A stretch of 64,000 nt of DNA from Yamagishiella unicocca (GCA_003116995.1 BDSL01000027.1:806001-870000); one strand, 5' to 3'; shown: positions 20,701-30,639, numbered from the stretch's first letter. The notes: generated by a model not told the origin, from the letters alone. Numbers and translations are program-made.

Positions 20701-23700
20701 AGGAGCCCCGCCGCCGCCGCTGCCGAAGGCGCCGCTGCCGCTGGTCGACCCGCCGCCGGCCGCCGCCGAGGCGGAGGGGGTGTTGACGAAGGCGGAGGCC
20801 CCCGTGAGGTACGACGTGGTCTGCTGGGCGCTGGGGCCGGGGCCCATGCCGCCGCCGAGCGTGGCGGCGGCGGCGGGGAAGGTGAGGGACTCCGCGGGCG
20901 ACAGGCCGCCCGGCGGGGCCGCCGCGGGGCGCTGGTTGAGGCGGTCGCGGATGTCGGTGAGGATGCGCCGCATCTCCTCGGTCTTGCTGCGCTCCATCCT
21001 GTGTACGACAAAGTACGACATGGCGCGCGTGACTACTAAAGGTGTCGTACGACGCCGCGCGCGCGTGTGTGTGTTTTGTGCGGTGGGCGGCGGTGGGGGG
21101 CGATGCCGGGCGCGACCCAACGCGGGCGTGGAGGTTCTGCTCGGGGCTTTCTCCTGCACCGTCCACCCCAACCCCCACCTCAGGTCCTGCTGTACAGCCC
21201 CACCTCAGGTCCTGCTGTACAGCCCCACCTCAGGTCCTGCTGTATAGCCCCACCTCAGGTCCTGCTGTACAGCACCACCTCAGGTCCTGCTGTATAGCCC
21301 CACCTCAGGTCCTGCTGTATAGCCCCACCTCAGGTCCTGCTCTATGGCGTCCACCTTGTAGGTCAGCTCGGCTGTGCGGCTATGCAGCTCCAGAACCGGG
21401 AAGGCGGAGGTGCCGGGAGGGGCGCCGCCGTTGGCCGCCGCAGCCGCCATCAGCTCGTCCAGGTTGCCGCTGGTCAGGCTGTACGACAGACAGGTTGTGG
21501 TGAGGTGGTTACTCAGTGCTGCTGTTGTGGTTTCGGAGGCCACCGACCGGAAGCTGGCCAGCGACCACCTCACTTCCCCAGGCCGTCCTTTGCTCCTTGC
21601 TTTCCCCCAAAGGCCCTCATCTCCCCATCGCCCCCCCACCGACCAGCACCTCTTCCCCTCCCCTCGAGCCTCCGTAACCCCCGATCCCACGTCCCTCCCC
21701 ACCTCCTCCGTCCTCACCCCAGTTCTCCAGCATGCATCTTAAAACGTCTGTTCTAAACGGTTTGTCCTCGCATCCATCCACGGGTCTTTCTCAAAACCTC
21801 CTCCGTCACCGCTTCTGGCCCCACCTCCTGCTCCCTCCCTCCCTGCCCATCTGCCCGCAATGCGCCAACTATCATATCCACGTCTCACATCCCGTTTTCA
21901 TTCCGCTTTTATTCCGTTTTACGCCACTCACCTGCCCGACAGCCTCCTGGATCCCGGTCCCGCCAGGAAGGCCGCCAACCCGCCCCCCGGAGTCCCCGTC
22001 ATCGAGGCTGCCACACCGCTGGCGCCCATCCGGGACAGCCCCGGACCGCCACCACCGCCCCCCAGCCGCAGCACCTGCACAGCAGCACAGCACACAAAGC
22101 CGCAACAGCAGCACGTTATATCAGGCCGTGAGTGAGGGGGTGGGCAGAGGAGTCCCTTGTCTGTCCACGGGTTTCCTCGCTTACTTCTGTAGGCGACCCC
22201 CACCAGCCCTCTCCCCCCGTAGGCGACCCCCACCAGCCCTTCTCCCCCCTAGGCGACCCCCACCAGCCCTCTCCCCCCTAGGCGACCCCCACCAGCCCTC
22301 TCTCCCCTAGGCGACCCCACCAGCCCTCTCCCCCCTAGGCGACCCCCACCAGCCCTTCTCCCCCCTAGGCGACCCCCACCAGCCCTTCTCCCCCCTAGGC
22401 GACCCCCACCAGCCCTTCTCCCCCCTAGGCGACCCCCACCAGCCCGCCCCCCCTAGGCGACCCCCACCAGCCCTCCCCCCCCCAGGCGAACCCCACCTGA
22501 GCGGCGCCTCCGGGTCCTCCGCTACCGGGTCGCGGCTGTGCGGGGGAGGAGGTGCGCGTGAAGCCCATAGGTGGGGTGCCTGGACGGTAGCCGCCGTACT
22601 GGGGCGCGGGAGGGGGAAGTGGCGGTCCTTAGTAGGGGGTAGGGGGTGAGGACGCAATCAGGCTGGGCAGGGGGTCGAGCGGGACACGGAGGGGGCGGTA
22701 AGGACCGTTGTACGCGACGTGACAGGATAGCCGTGGCAAGGGGGACGGGGAAGGGGGGCTGCTGGATGGCCCTGGCATTGGGTACCAACCAGCCAGCCAG
22801 CACCTGGGATGGGCCAGCCGACCCATCCACCGGCACTTACTCCCTTTCACGGAACTACGTCTCCTTTGGAGGTGTAGGTTCATCATAACGTAAAGGATGA
22901 ACCAAACTTCCGACGACAGCTCCCGACTCCTGACGTTCAACATGCTGCCCCGCAGCCACCGCTGCCCCACACCCACTGCAGCTCCCTAGCCCCCTTCCCC
23001 CCTTTCAGTGCGCCAGCTACCCTATCTACATCGCGTGACCGGTCTTCATGTCAAACCCCTTGCGACCCTCCCCCCCGACCTGTTTGCCTCCCCCACTGAC
23101 CCCCGTCCCTACCTGTGTGTAAGGCTGCCCCAGGTCCACCGACGCGGATGCCCAGGGGCCCGGCGGGCCCCCCATACCCCCCGCCGTGGCCGGGGGGGCC
23201 GGGCCGTAGCCCATGTTGCCGCTCCAGCCCAGGTCCACTGAGCCACCTCCGCCACCAGGTGCCGAGTTGGGCGGGTGTGCTGTCATGCCGCCGCCGCCCC
23301 CACCGGCCCCGAGGGCCATCATGCCGCTGCCCCCTGTCTGCTGAGCGCCCAGCAGCAGGGAGGTGATGTTGTTGTGCATCTCCTGCGCGGCGGCGCGGGG
23401 TGGGGGTGGGTCGGGGTGACCGACGCGGCGGGTTTGGGTTTGGGTGGGTTTGGGTGGGGTGGAAGTAAAACCCGTGTACGAAAGGGTAAGGCTAGGAGGT
23501 GGGAGTCCAGGGAGGGCTCGTTAGGAGGAGGGCGGGGGCGGCAGGGTGGCGGACGTCTGGAACGTGGATTCCGGACTCGATCGCCGCGTGTATCGATGTA
23601 ACCCGTGCCGCGGAGTTCCCTTTGCGGGCGACTGTTTCTCCCGCCGGAACCGTACGGCGGACGTGCCTGGGTGGCGCTCGTGAGCATGGGTATGTCGGAG

Positions 23701-26700
23701 CAGACCACCTGCAGTCCCGACATGGCTTGCTCCTGGGAGGGGCGGGGGCGGGGTTTGAGGTGGAGGGGGGAGGGGAGGGTGTAGGGTTTTAGCACGGAGG
23801 GCGGGGATCGAGCCGGGGTTCCCGCCGCGTCCAGACGCCTACCATCTGATACCCCTACAAAGGCGACGGGACAGTCAACGAGCAGCTACAAACCCCACCC
23901 CACCCAAAAACCTGTTCCCGAAACGCCTGTTCTCTAACGGCTTTTTCGGGCATCCACGGGTCTTCCTCGAACCCCACCCACCCCGCTCGCCCTCACCAGA
24001 AGCGCCCCTGTTGCGTTGGCCTGCCACAACACGAAGTCCAGAGCAGCCTGGGGCGGCGGGGGGCGGGCGGATCGGGGGGACAGGGGGAATATGAGCGGGA
24101 ACCCCTGGGTCGGCACTGGACAGTAATATGAGAGGGAACCCCTGGGTCGGCACTGGACAGTAATATGAGCGGGAACCCTTGGGTCGGCACTGGAAAGTAA
24201 TATGAGAGAGAACCCTTGGGTCGGCACTGAAAAGTAAGAATAAGAATACAACCGAGGACAACATATGCGCGACTGGGGAGGCGCGCGATGGACACCATTG
24301 CCGCGAATGACGAAAGGGATGAAATAGACATGGCCCTATCCCCGGTCCTGGAGCTGCATTTGGGGCCCCGTTATGGCGTGGGGGAAATGAGGGAACAGCT
24401 GGCCGTGGTTTCCGGGTGTTTGCTGGAACCTAGGGCTTTGTGGGTTTCTTTTCGCCAGTGCTTCATCTTCGTCGTGCTGCTGCAGCCCATTGCCGCCGTC
24501 GCCATCGTCGCACTCTGCGCCAGCGGAAAAAATGTTATACAAAATTATTTAAAAAACCTAAAAGCCCACCTGCGCCAGCGGCACCAACTGGCCAAAATGG
24601 TGCGGAGTGAGCTGCTCGTCGTCCTCGTTGGTGATGCTGCCGTACGTGAGGTTGGGCAGCAGCGCCTCCAGGGAGGTCACGTCCAGGGAGGACACCAGCC
24701 GGTCCGCGTCCGCCGCGTGCAGGGTGGACCACGAGATCTCGGTGCGGTGCTTGCGGAAGCGGAAGTGCCGCGCGCGGGAGTCCTCCGCCTGGGCTCCAGG
24801 GAGGGAGGGTTGCAAGGAAGACCCGTGCACAAGGGAAAACCAGGGAAGGAGGGAGGGAGGGGGCGAGAAGACCCGGTTACACGACATAGGAGACGGAGGA
24901 GGGGGCGAGAAGACCCGGTTACACGACGTAGGAAGTGGAAGGGGCAGCGAATGATGTGGCGGGCGTGAGAGGAAGGAGACCCGTGGGTTGGCGCCCGTGA
25001 GTGCCCCTCGCCACCACCATAAGCCCACCATCCCGCACGGCCTCCCCCCCGCCCCTTCAGCGCCCCGCGACAAGCCCAGTACCCCAAGCGGACCCCCTGC
25101 CCCACCCACCTCCAGCCCATCCAGGGCCATGTTGTAGTCACGATCCGCGCCCTCCAGCGCCCGCTTGGCTCCGTCAGTGGCGTCCAGCGCGGCCCGGCTG
25201 AGGGTGCCCAGAGCCATGCTCTCCGACAGGAAGATGGAGCCGCTGTCCAGGTAGGCGCGGGCGGCGGCCTTCCAGCTGCGGAGGCGAGCGAGGGGGGTGG
25301 CGTGAACGGGGGGAGAGGGGAAAGGGGGGGGGGTAGGGTTTTGCCACCCGCCCCGCCGGCTTTGTCCCCTTCGTGTCCGGGAGCCTACAGTAAGCAATAA
25401 GCACCTTCGCCCGTCTTGCGCCCAGTGATTTTCCTGACACCGCGACAGTGTACCTTTGACTTAATGTAGACGTAAACCCTTCCTCCCGCCCCGCCCCTCC
25501 CTCCCCCGCTATCCTAAACGGTCTTCCTTCGTACACGGGTTTTCCTTGCAGCCCCTCCCCCGCCACCATCCACCAGCTCAAGACTCCAGCCCCCTGCGCC
25601 CCCGTCCCCTCCGGAACCGGCCCCCCCCCTCACCCGCCGTCCACCTTCTTACTCTCCAACCCGCGCCAGTTCCTTCCGCAGCACTCCCAGCATACACATC
25701 CTCCCACACACGCAGCCCTCCTGCATCCCCTGCGCCCCCCCCACGGGTCGTGTCATCAGTTTTCACGCCACCCCCCACGGGTCTTCCTCGAAACCCCCCC
25801 CCAGTCGTGTTACCGGTTCGTTTATTGTAACACCCCCACCCCCTCCAGTTCGCGGGGATTATGACCTTCGGCTTTCGTATCCCCAACCCAGTTCTCCAGC
25901 ATGCATCTCAAAACTTCTGTTCTAAACGGATTTTTCGGACATCCACGGGTTTCCCTCGAACCCCCCTCCAGTTCGCGTTGGCGCCCGTCACTCACTTCTC
26001 CGCCGCGGCGGTCGCCGTGTTGTAGCAGTCCAGCAGCAGCGCGTGCGCGGCCCGCAGGTGGCCGCAGTACTCGACGGCCAGCTGCAGCAGCCGGAAGAGC
26101 TGCACGCAGTTGGCTGGGGAAAGCCGGTCAAGTTCCGCTGCAAACGAGCCGCGCTGCAGAGTGTCGAGGCAGTCCTCCACCGCCTGAACATCTGTTAGCC
26201 GGATCTGCGAGCGGGGAGCGGAGGGTGTTAGGGGCGTGGGTCGTGCGGTCGCCAGGCGGGTTGACTGTTATGGGGGGTGGGTAAAAACCGTTTACGCGAC
26301 CGGACATGATAGTTGGCGTACGGTCGTCAGACACCGATTTTGTGGGCGCATGGGGGGGGGGTGATCGGACGTCCATAGTCGCGTCGCGTTCCGGGGGGAG
26401 GTGGGGTTGCAAGGAAAACCCGTGTACGAAAGAAAACCCGTTTAGGACAGTTCGACCCGTTTCGAGGCGCATGCTGGAGGACTTGGGGGATGTGGGGTGA
26501 GGAGCGGGGAGACACGTGCGTGTGTGGGGTTTAGGAGGCGGAGTGTGCGGGCAGGCAGATGGGTCGTGTCGGCTGGATGCAGTGGGTCCGGTGGGGGGGG
26601 GGGCCGAGCACGTCCCATGAGGAAGGGGTGACGATGTGGGTCAGGGGAAGCGTGATGGAGCGGATAACGAGGGCAGCATTGGTGGGGGCGGGATTCGGGG

Positions 26701-27113
26701 GGACGTGGAAAAAGGGCTCAACGGGTGGGAGCGGCTTTGTAGATGGGTCGAAGGTGGTGGAGGGGAAAGGCAGGAAGCGAGAGGGTTGGGAAAGAAAAAA
26801 CAGCCGTGGCCATCGTATCCGACGTGGTTACGGGGATGCGGCTATTGCCCTTCCAAAGTCGCCCATACTGCGCATTTATCGTACCGACAAACTGTGTACG
26901 GGTGGGGTAGTACGGACAAGGATGCGGGTGGTTGCGCCTGGCGCGAACCCTCGCTGCGCAACCGATGCAACCACAGTCGTCCAAGCGCGGTCCGGCCCAA
27001 CGCACCACAGTGTCGATATCGATCCCATGCAACAGGCGCCAGTCAAAGTAGCTGCTACGATACGTGAACTGGAAGCCTGCCAGGCTGAGCGCCAGAGGCT
27101 GCCGTGTTGACAT
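17795..27113 (-). CDS. Large protein with tandem DZIP1-type N-terminal domains; probable basal-body/cilium protein
   Basis: Sixteen exons, minus strand: 27113-27006, 26204-25996, 25275-25110, 24788-24570, 24047-23997, 23732-23709, 23382-23113, 22598-22497, 22074-21932, 21478-21329, 20998-20582, 20149-20062, 19755-19627, 19410-19364, 19055-18508, 18162-17795. Phases agree throughout; about 1012 residues. Residues 14-98 match the DZIP1 N-terminal domain (FQFTYRSSYFDWRLLHGIDI, then NCVQLFRLLQLAVEYCGHLR). A second related copy follows at about 170-251 (FRFRKHRTEISWSTLHAADA, then HFGQLVPLAQAALDFVLWQA). Later parts are Gly/Pro/Ser-rich with helical segments (TEEMRRILTDIRDRL; ESERQRAVEVLTRQAERLKQ). 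DZIP1 acts at the basal body and transition zone. The C2H2 finger of animal DZIP1 was not found. Exon 6 (24 bases), the exon 15 donor and the final stop are the least certain. Confidence 0.72.
18431..18507 (-). repeat. 11-base minisatellite at the donor of DZIP1-like exon 15
   Basis: On the minus strand, CTACGTGTTAC-type units run in about six copies beginning at the proposed exon 15 donor TAC/GTGTTA; each unit repeats that junction. Confidence 0.8.
19991..20061 (-). repeat. 18-base G-rich repeat at the donor of DZIP1-like exon 12
   Basis: On the minus strand, GTGAGGGTGGGGGCTGGG is repeated about three times immediately after the exon 12 donor GTGGGA. Confidence 0.75.
21174..21340 (-). repeat. 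25-base minisatellite duplicating an exon-intron junction
   Basis: Seven occurrences at exact 25-base spacing (CACCTC starts at 21176, 21201, 21226, 21251, 21276, 21301, 21326). On the minus strand each contains AGCAGGACCTGAG followed by GTGGGG; the 21326 copy is the actual end of exon 10 and its donor. Confidence 0.9.
22190..22496 (-). repeat. About 30-base minisatellite filling most of DZIP1-like intron 8
   Basis: On the + strand, CCCCTAGGCGACCCCCACCA recurs about ten times with variable C/T spacers. On the minus strand each unit contains CTGGTGGGG, resembling the exon 8 donor (CAG/GTGGGG) that starts the array. Confidence 0.85.
24091..24240 (-). repeat. 37-base tandem repeat, four units, in DZIP1-like intron 4
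   Basis: Units begin ATGAG at 24091, 24128, 24165 and 24202, and contain the dispersed core GGGTCGGCACTG. The same core occurs singly near 12797, 15360, 42225 and 44328. Confidence 0.85.
25888..25970 (+). repeat. Dispersed repeat family 3, copy
   Basis: CCCAGTTCTCCAGCATGCAT, TTCTGTTCTAAACGG, CACGGGTTTCCCTCGAACCC. Related copies are at 21718-21795, 23925-23980, 25510-25560, 26385-26485 (reverse) and 47195-47225. Confidence 0.75.
26275..26330 (-). repeat. Dispersed repeat family 2, copy
   Basis: Reverse of CGCCAACTATCATGTCCGGT..CGCGTAAACGGTTTTTAC. Related copies are near 525-580, 14818-14880, 21856-21915, 22990-23060, 39560-39615 and 47575-47620. Confidence 0.7.
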
Positions 27114-27720
27114 GGTCGTCGGAGATACGACCTTCGGCAGTGCGTGGGATAGATAGACGCCTCCCTGTGCCACGTATCGATTTGATAGCCACTTTTCGTC
27201 AAAGATGCTGCTAACAATGCAGGGAAGTATCGAGTGCCAAAGCTCGAACTGTCAACATTATTCGCCTCATAACTGTCCGGCACGTCATATACTTCAGCCA
27301 ATTGTGTTAAGGAGCTACACCCCTCGCATTATAGCATGTTTTCGCAGCAGACAGGTCCCACCAGTCCTCCTCTGGTCGTTTGAAATCCAACTCCGAAACC
27401 ATAAGGCCCGCCGAGTATCGTCTGGACCTATTATATGTCCCTCGGCCGCCTTCAATTGTATACAGACATTCCCTTGTTTGACAAGCTTCTTACTTGATAA
27501 GCTCTGGTCTAGTGCGCGCCTACCTGGCTGCTGCCGGCCCCGCCGCCAACAAGACCAAGAATTGCCAACAACCTTTGGGACGACCCCTGGTCCCTGGTCG
27601 CATGGCTTTTACAGCGTCACGCTGGACTTTCCCAGATTTTACATGGTAAGTCAAGATGCATATCTTGCCATGCCTGCCTCCAAGAATTCTCAGCATGGCT
27701 CTCTGGGTCGCGGGCCGCCG
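27114..27720. other. Divergent intergenic region, no gene supported
   Basis: Upstream flank of the DZIP1-like gene. GC content falls noticeably compared with flanking genes. A 187-codon + strand frame at 27205-27768 has no recognisable domain. Confidence 0.35.
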
Positions 27721-27721
27721 C

Positions 27722-27814
27722 CGAGGATGATGAGCATTCTGTCGCCCCAGTCCTATTGGTCCCTTTAGCCGGGGATATCCATGAGGATGGACGGACGCAT
27801 CGCGTCTCTGACTC
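27722..27814 (+). ncRNA. Weak box C/D snoRNA candidate
   Basis: GAG-GATGATGA at the 5' side and CTGA-CTC at 27808-27814 could form a minimal box C/D pair with a three-base stem. Listed only because three better candidates follow on the same strand. Confidence 0.25.
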
Positions 27815-27877
27815 TTGCTCCCGCGGCCCATATTATTAGTACACATGTGGCGGCGCTTCAGGATGCTGGCCAGCTAT

Positions 27878-27951
27878 GCCATAGTGATGACACAACTCAG
27901 CTCACTCGGAGTCTGATGACGATACTATTTTCCAACATTACTCTGAATGGC
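27878..27951 (+). ncRNA. Box C/D snoRNA candidate
   Basis: Terminal stem GCCAT/ATGGC encloses box C GTGATGA (27884-27890) and box D CTGA (27943-27946). An internal TCTGATGA is a good box C'. Length is 74 bases. The guide stretch before box D is ACTATTTTCCAACATTACT; its rRNA target was not determined. Confidence 0.7.
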
Positions 27952-28221
27952 CATGCGCGCTTTGCATGTCGGCCGCCGCCACCGCCGCCGCACCATCTGC
28001 CTTGCACACGCCTCGCCCAGGCTGTTATGTTGGGAAGGATGACACTTTCCCCGACTGAACGACACTGAAGTACCAACCTTACTACTTAGGACCTCCGGGT
28101 CCGTCAAGCCAGAATAACTGACCCTTATACAAGGCCTGGGCTGCACGGCACTAACCACACAGGCACCCCTAGCCACTGATGTTGCCCCATTCTATGCATG
28201 CATACTTGAACATACGCAACA

Positions 28222-28305
28222 TGGGGCGTGATGATTTGAAACTTTGGTCCGTGTTTCCGACGTGCTTTTAGCACCTGACGAGAACGGTTTCTTCGTCTGA
28301 CCCCA
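28222..28305 (+). ncRNA. Box C/D snoRNA candidate
   Basis: Terminal stem TGGGG/CCCCA encloses box C GTGATGA and box D CTGA (28297-28300). An internal CCTGACG is a plausible D' box. Guide sequence before D' is CCGACGTGCTTTTAGCAC. Length is 84 bases. Confidence 0.7.
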
Positions 28306-28610
28306 ATGCACTTCCTGCTCTCGGCTCGTTACCATTGCCCTAGCACTTGAATACGAAGCTTACTTGCGCCATGGTGCAATTGCAATTTCTCCTGCAGGTG
28401 TCCACGCTGGAGCTGCTGCAGCTAATGTTCCTCAACTGTGATTCAAGATCTCCCCCAAGCCGTACAGTTCAGCCACAAATTTCCTGCCGCCAGGGCGTGG
28501 TCCGTCATCCCTTCGAGGTCACCGCCTGTCCAGGTTTGGAATTGTTTGGATTTCGGTCAGCTTGTTTGGATTTGGGTCAGCCTACGTTGCGCAACGAACA
28601 CATAGAACCA

Positions 28611-28701
28611 CGCTGTGATGATACCAAACAGATTCGGACTAGAGTTTCCGAGGGCCTAGCGCCTGTTGACGAACTCGCTGTTTCCCTTGGCTGTCTGAGC
28701 G
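28611..28701 (+). ncRNA. Box C/D snoRNA candidate
   Basis: Terminal stem CGCT/AGCG encloses box C TGTGATGA and box D CTGA (28695-28698). Length is 91 bases, similar to the other candidates, on the same strand and about 300 bases after the previous one. Confidence 0.6.
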
Positions 28702-29374
28702 ATAATACGTGCGTCCTCGTCCCTACCTGTATCGACACCCAGCATACGCATGTGCATGCACATGCATTAATTGCGATCAGACAAAAAATAGACTCGGTTC
28801 AATCGCACCTGTTGTGCCTGTTGTGGCGAGAAGGCTTCTATTCAGTTGGTCCCATGACTAATTATGTTGTGGAGCCCGTTCCCAGAAGCTATAGGGCCGG
28901 TTTGTAGAGCCGATCAAACTCTGCAACTGTTGATGGGGCTACGCTATCCTGTCCCCTCACGTGCTTGGGGGTTGGGACGATTGCTCCCAGACAAATCTAG
29001 TTGGGAGCTTTTGCTCTTTTGTGCCGCACCCACATCGTGCTTGCAGATTGTTGCGCATCTACGCTGCTTGACGGTCAGGTGCTGCGGGAATCATGTCCCC
29101 TTCACCTAACATTACATACTGGCAGCCAAAGCACTGGGCTGGTATTGCTGCTTGTTCTTGGCCAGCTTCCCGCCATGGGCACCTGGGTACTGGCCTGCAC
29201 ATCTGTGTCGTGCATGATACGCACACATCATCTGTTGATTCCGCGCCGTGACGAAAACTTAGAGGCTGTTTATGACACCTCGTGATTATAAACAACCAAC
29301 AAAACGACTTCTTCTTCCACCGAGCGCTTGTCACTTAAAAGCAAGAATGCACCATTTGATTGTGTTTCCAACCT
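28702..29374. other. Spacer between snoRNA candidates and the array
   Basis: No protein domain found; frames here are short. It may hold further structured RNA such as H/ACA type, but none could be supported by eye. Confidence 0.3.
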
Positions 29375-29455
29375 GGCTGTGAAGAGATTGGTCTTTGGGG
29401 CTTCCTGATCCCAGCTGTCTCCCTTGTGGGAGTTGCTACAGACCGTGTCTGAGCC
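29375..29455 (+). ncRNA. Array unit 1 (subfamily A)
   Basis: Stem GGCT/AGCC; box C variant GTGAAGA; hairpin GGGGCTTCCTGATCCC; second hairpin CTCCCTTGTGGGAG; box D CTGA (29449-29452). The variant box C here is paired with a normal CTGA. Confidence 0.65.
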
Positions 29456-29514
29456 ATATAACTTCATTGGTAATTTGCATATCGCCTGCATATCGCCTGC
29501 AAGTGTTTGGCATT

Positions 29515-29594
29515 GGCTGTGAAGAGATTGGTCTTTGGGGCTTCCTGTCCTCAGCTTTTTCCCTAGTGGAATTGCAAGAGACCACGTCCGAGCC
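29515..29594 (+). ncRNA. Array unit 2 (subfamily A)
   Basis: Box C variant GTGAAGA, box D variant CCGA, terminal stem GGCT/AGCC. The central hairpin is degraded (GGGGCTTCCTGTCCTC). Confidence 0.6.
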
Positions 29595-29646
29595 ATCCAT
29601 AGCGTGTGTTTCGTGTTCATGCCGTTTCCGTGCTGTTTTGTACATT

Positions 29647-29728
29647 GGCTGTGATGAGTTAAGGTCATTGGGGGTTCCTGACCCCGCCTATCTCCCTCGT
29701 GGGAGTTGTGATCGACCGCTTCTGAGCC
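29647..29728 (+). ncRNA. Array unit 3 (subfamily A, canonical boxes)
   Basis: Canonical box C GTGATGA and box D CTGA; hairpin GGGGGTTCCTGACCCC; second hairpin CTCCCTCGTGGGAG; stem GGCT/AGCC. Confidence 0.7.
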
Positions 29729-29754
29729 AATCATTATGTTCCATTTTCCCTGTC

Positions 29755-29832
29755 GGCTGTGAAGAGATTGGTCTTTGGGGCTTCCTGTCCTCAGCTGTCC
29801 CAAGTGGAGTTGCAAGAGACCGCGTCCGAGCC
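29755..29832 (+). ncRNA. Array unit 4 (subfamily A)
   Basis: Box C variant GTGAAGA with box D variant CCGA; stem GGCT/AGCC; shortened second hairpin region. Confidence 0.6.
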
Positions 29833-29912
29833 AACCATTGCGTAATCTACACCTGACACAACGTGAGTCTAAGGGGGGTGTTCAGCGTGCGTCTGCCCTG
29901 ATATTTAGTAAT

Positions 29913-29993
29913 GGCTGTGATGAGAAAGGTCTAAGGGGGTTCCTGACCCCACTCATCTCTCTTGTGGGAGTTGCGACAGACCGCAACTGAGCC
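29913..29993 (+). ncRNA. Array unit 5 (subfamily A, canonical boxes)
   Basis: Canonical GTGATGA and CTGA; hairpin GGGGGTTCCTGACCCC; stem GGCT/AGCC. Confidence 0.7.
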
Positions 29994-30052
29994 TTATGAA
30001 TAGGAACTTCTGATTATGCGTCCTGAATCACATGTTTTGCCTGCCTTAACCT

Positions 30053-30131
30053 GGCTGTGAAGAGATTGGTCTTGGGGTTTCCTGATCCCAGCTGTCTCCC
30101 TAGTGGAGTTGCAAGAGACCGCGTCCGAGCC
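30053..30131 (+). ncRNA. Array unit 6 (subfamily A)
   Basis: GTGAAGA with CCGA; hairpin GGGGTTTCCTGATCCC; stem GGCT/AGCC. Confidence 0.65.
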
Positions 30132-30179
30132 ATCTCGATTTTGGACGTCATGTATGCATCTGTCATTATGGATGAACTT

Positions 30180-30259
30180 GGCTGTGAAGAGATTGGTCTT
30201 TGGGGTTTCCTGACCCCAGCTGTCTCCCTAGTGGAGTTGCAAGAGACCGCGTCCGAGCC
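30180..30259 (+). ncRNA. Array unit 7 (subfamily A)
   Basis: GTGAAGA with CCGA; perfect hairpin GGGGTTTCCTGACCCC; nearly identical to units 6 and 8, including the flanking ACGTCATGTATGC spacer. Confidence 0.65.
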
Positions 30260-30306
30260 ATTTCTTTTAGAACGTCATGTATGCGTCTGTCATTATGGGA
30301 GAACTT

Positions 30307-30386
30307 GGCTGTGAAGAGATTGGTCTTTGGGGTTTCCTGATCCCAGCTGTCTCCCTAGTGGAGTTGCAAGAGACCGCGTCCGAGCC
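30307..30386 (+). ncRNA. Array unit 8 (subfamily A)
   Basis: GTGAAGA with CCGA; hairpin GGGGTTTCCTGATCCC; last member of subfamily A. Confidence 0.65.
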
Positions 30387-30439
30387 ATCGCTGTTCTGAT
30401 TGGTGTCACTGTTGACTTGATCGGTTGTGCTAGCAGTAT

Positions 30440-30515
30440 GGCTGTGATGACTTAATTGCGGAGGGATTCCTGTCCCTCATGTCTTCGTTCATCGGGGATT
30501 TGCAATTTCTGAGCC
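30440..30515 (+). ncRNA. Array unit 9 (subfamily B, 124-base period)
   Basis: GGCTGTGATGA start, hairpin AGGGATTCCTGTCCCT, guide GGGGATTTGCAATTT before box D CTGA, end AGCC. First of six copies spaced exactly 124 bases apart. Confidence 0.75.
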
Positions 30516-30563
30516 TTAGTTATTCGTCGCCTCCTGTGCCCTTGCAAGTACGTGTGTCGTTGC

Positions 30564-30639
30564 GGCTGTGATGACTTGATTGCGGAGGGATTCCTGTCCC
30601 TCATGTCTTCGTTCATCGGGGATTTGCAATTTCTGAGCC
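30564..30639 (+). ncRNA. Array unit 10 (subfamily B)
   Basis: Same as unit 9 with one change near box C (ACTTGATTG for ACTTAATTG). Confidence 0.75.

Noticed and set aside
27205..27768. 187-codon + strand frame
   Set aside because: No domain and located in the lower-GC RNA island; composition is not like the coding exons of this window.
29395..29856. Open frames running through the RNA array (e.g. VGCEEIGLWGFLSSA repeats)
   Set aside because: They are translations of the repeated small-RNA units; the conserved features are RNA boxes and stems, not codons.
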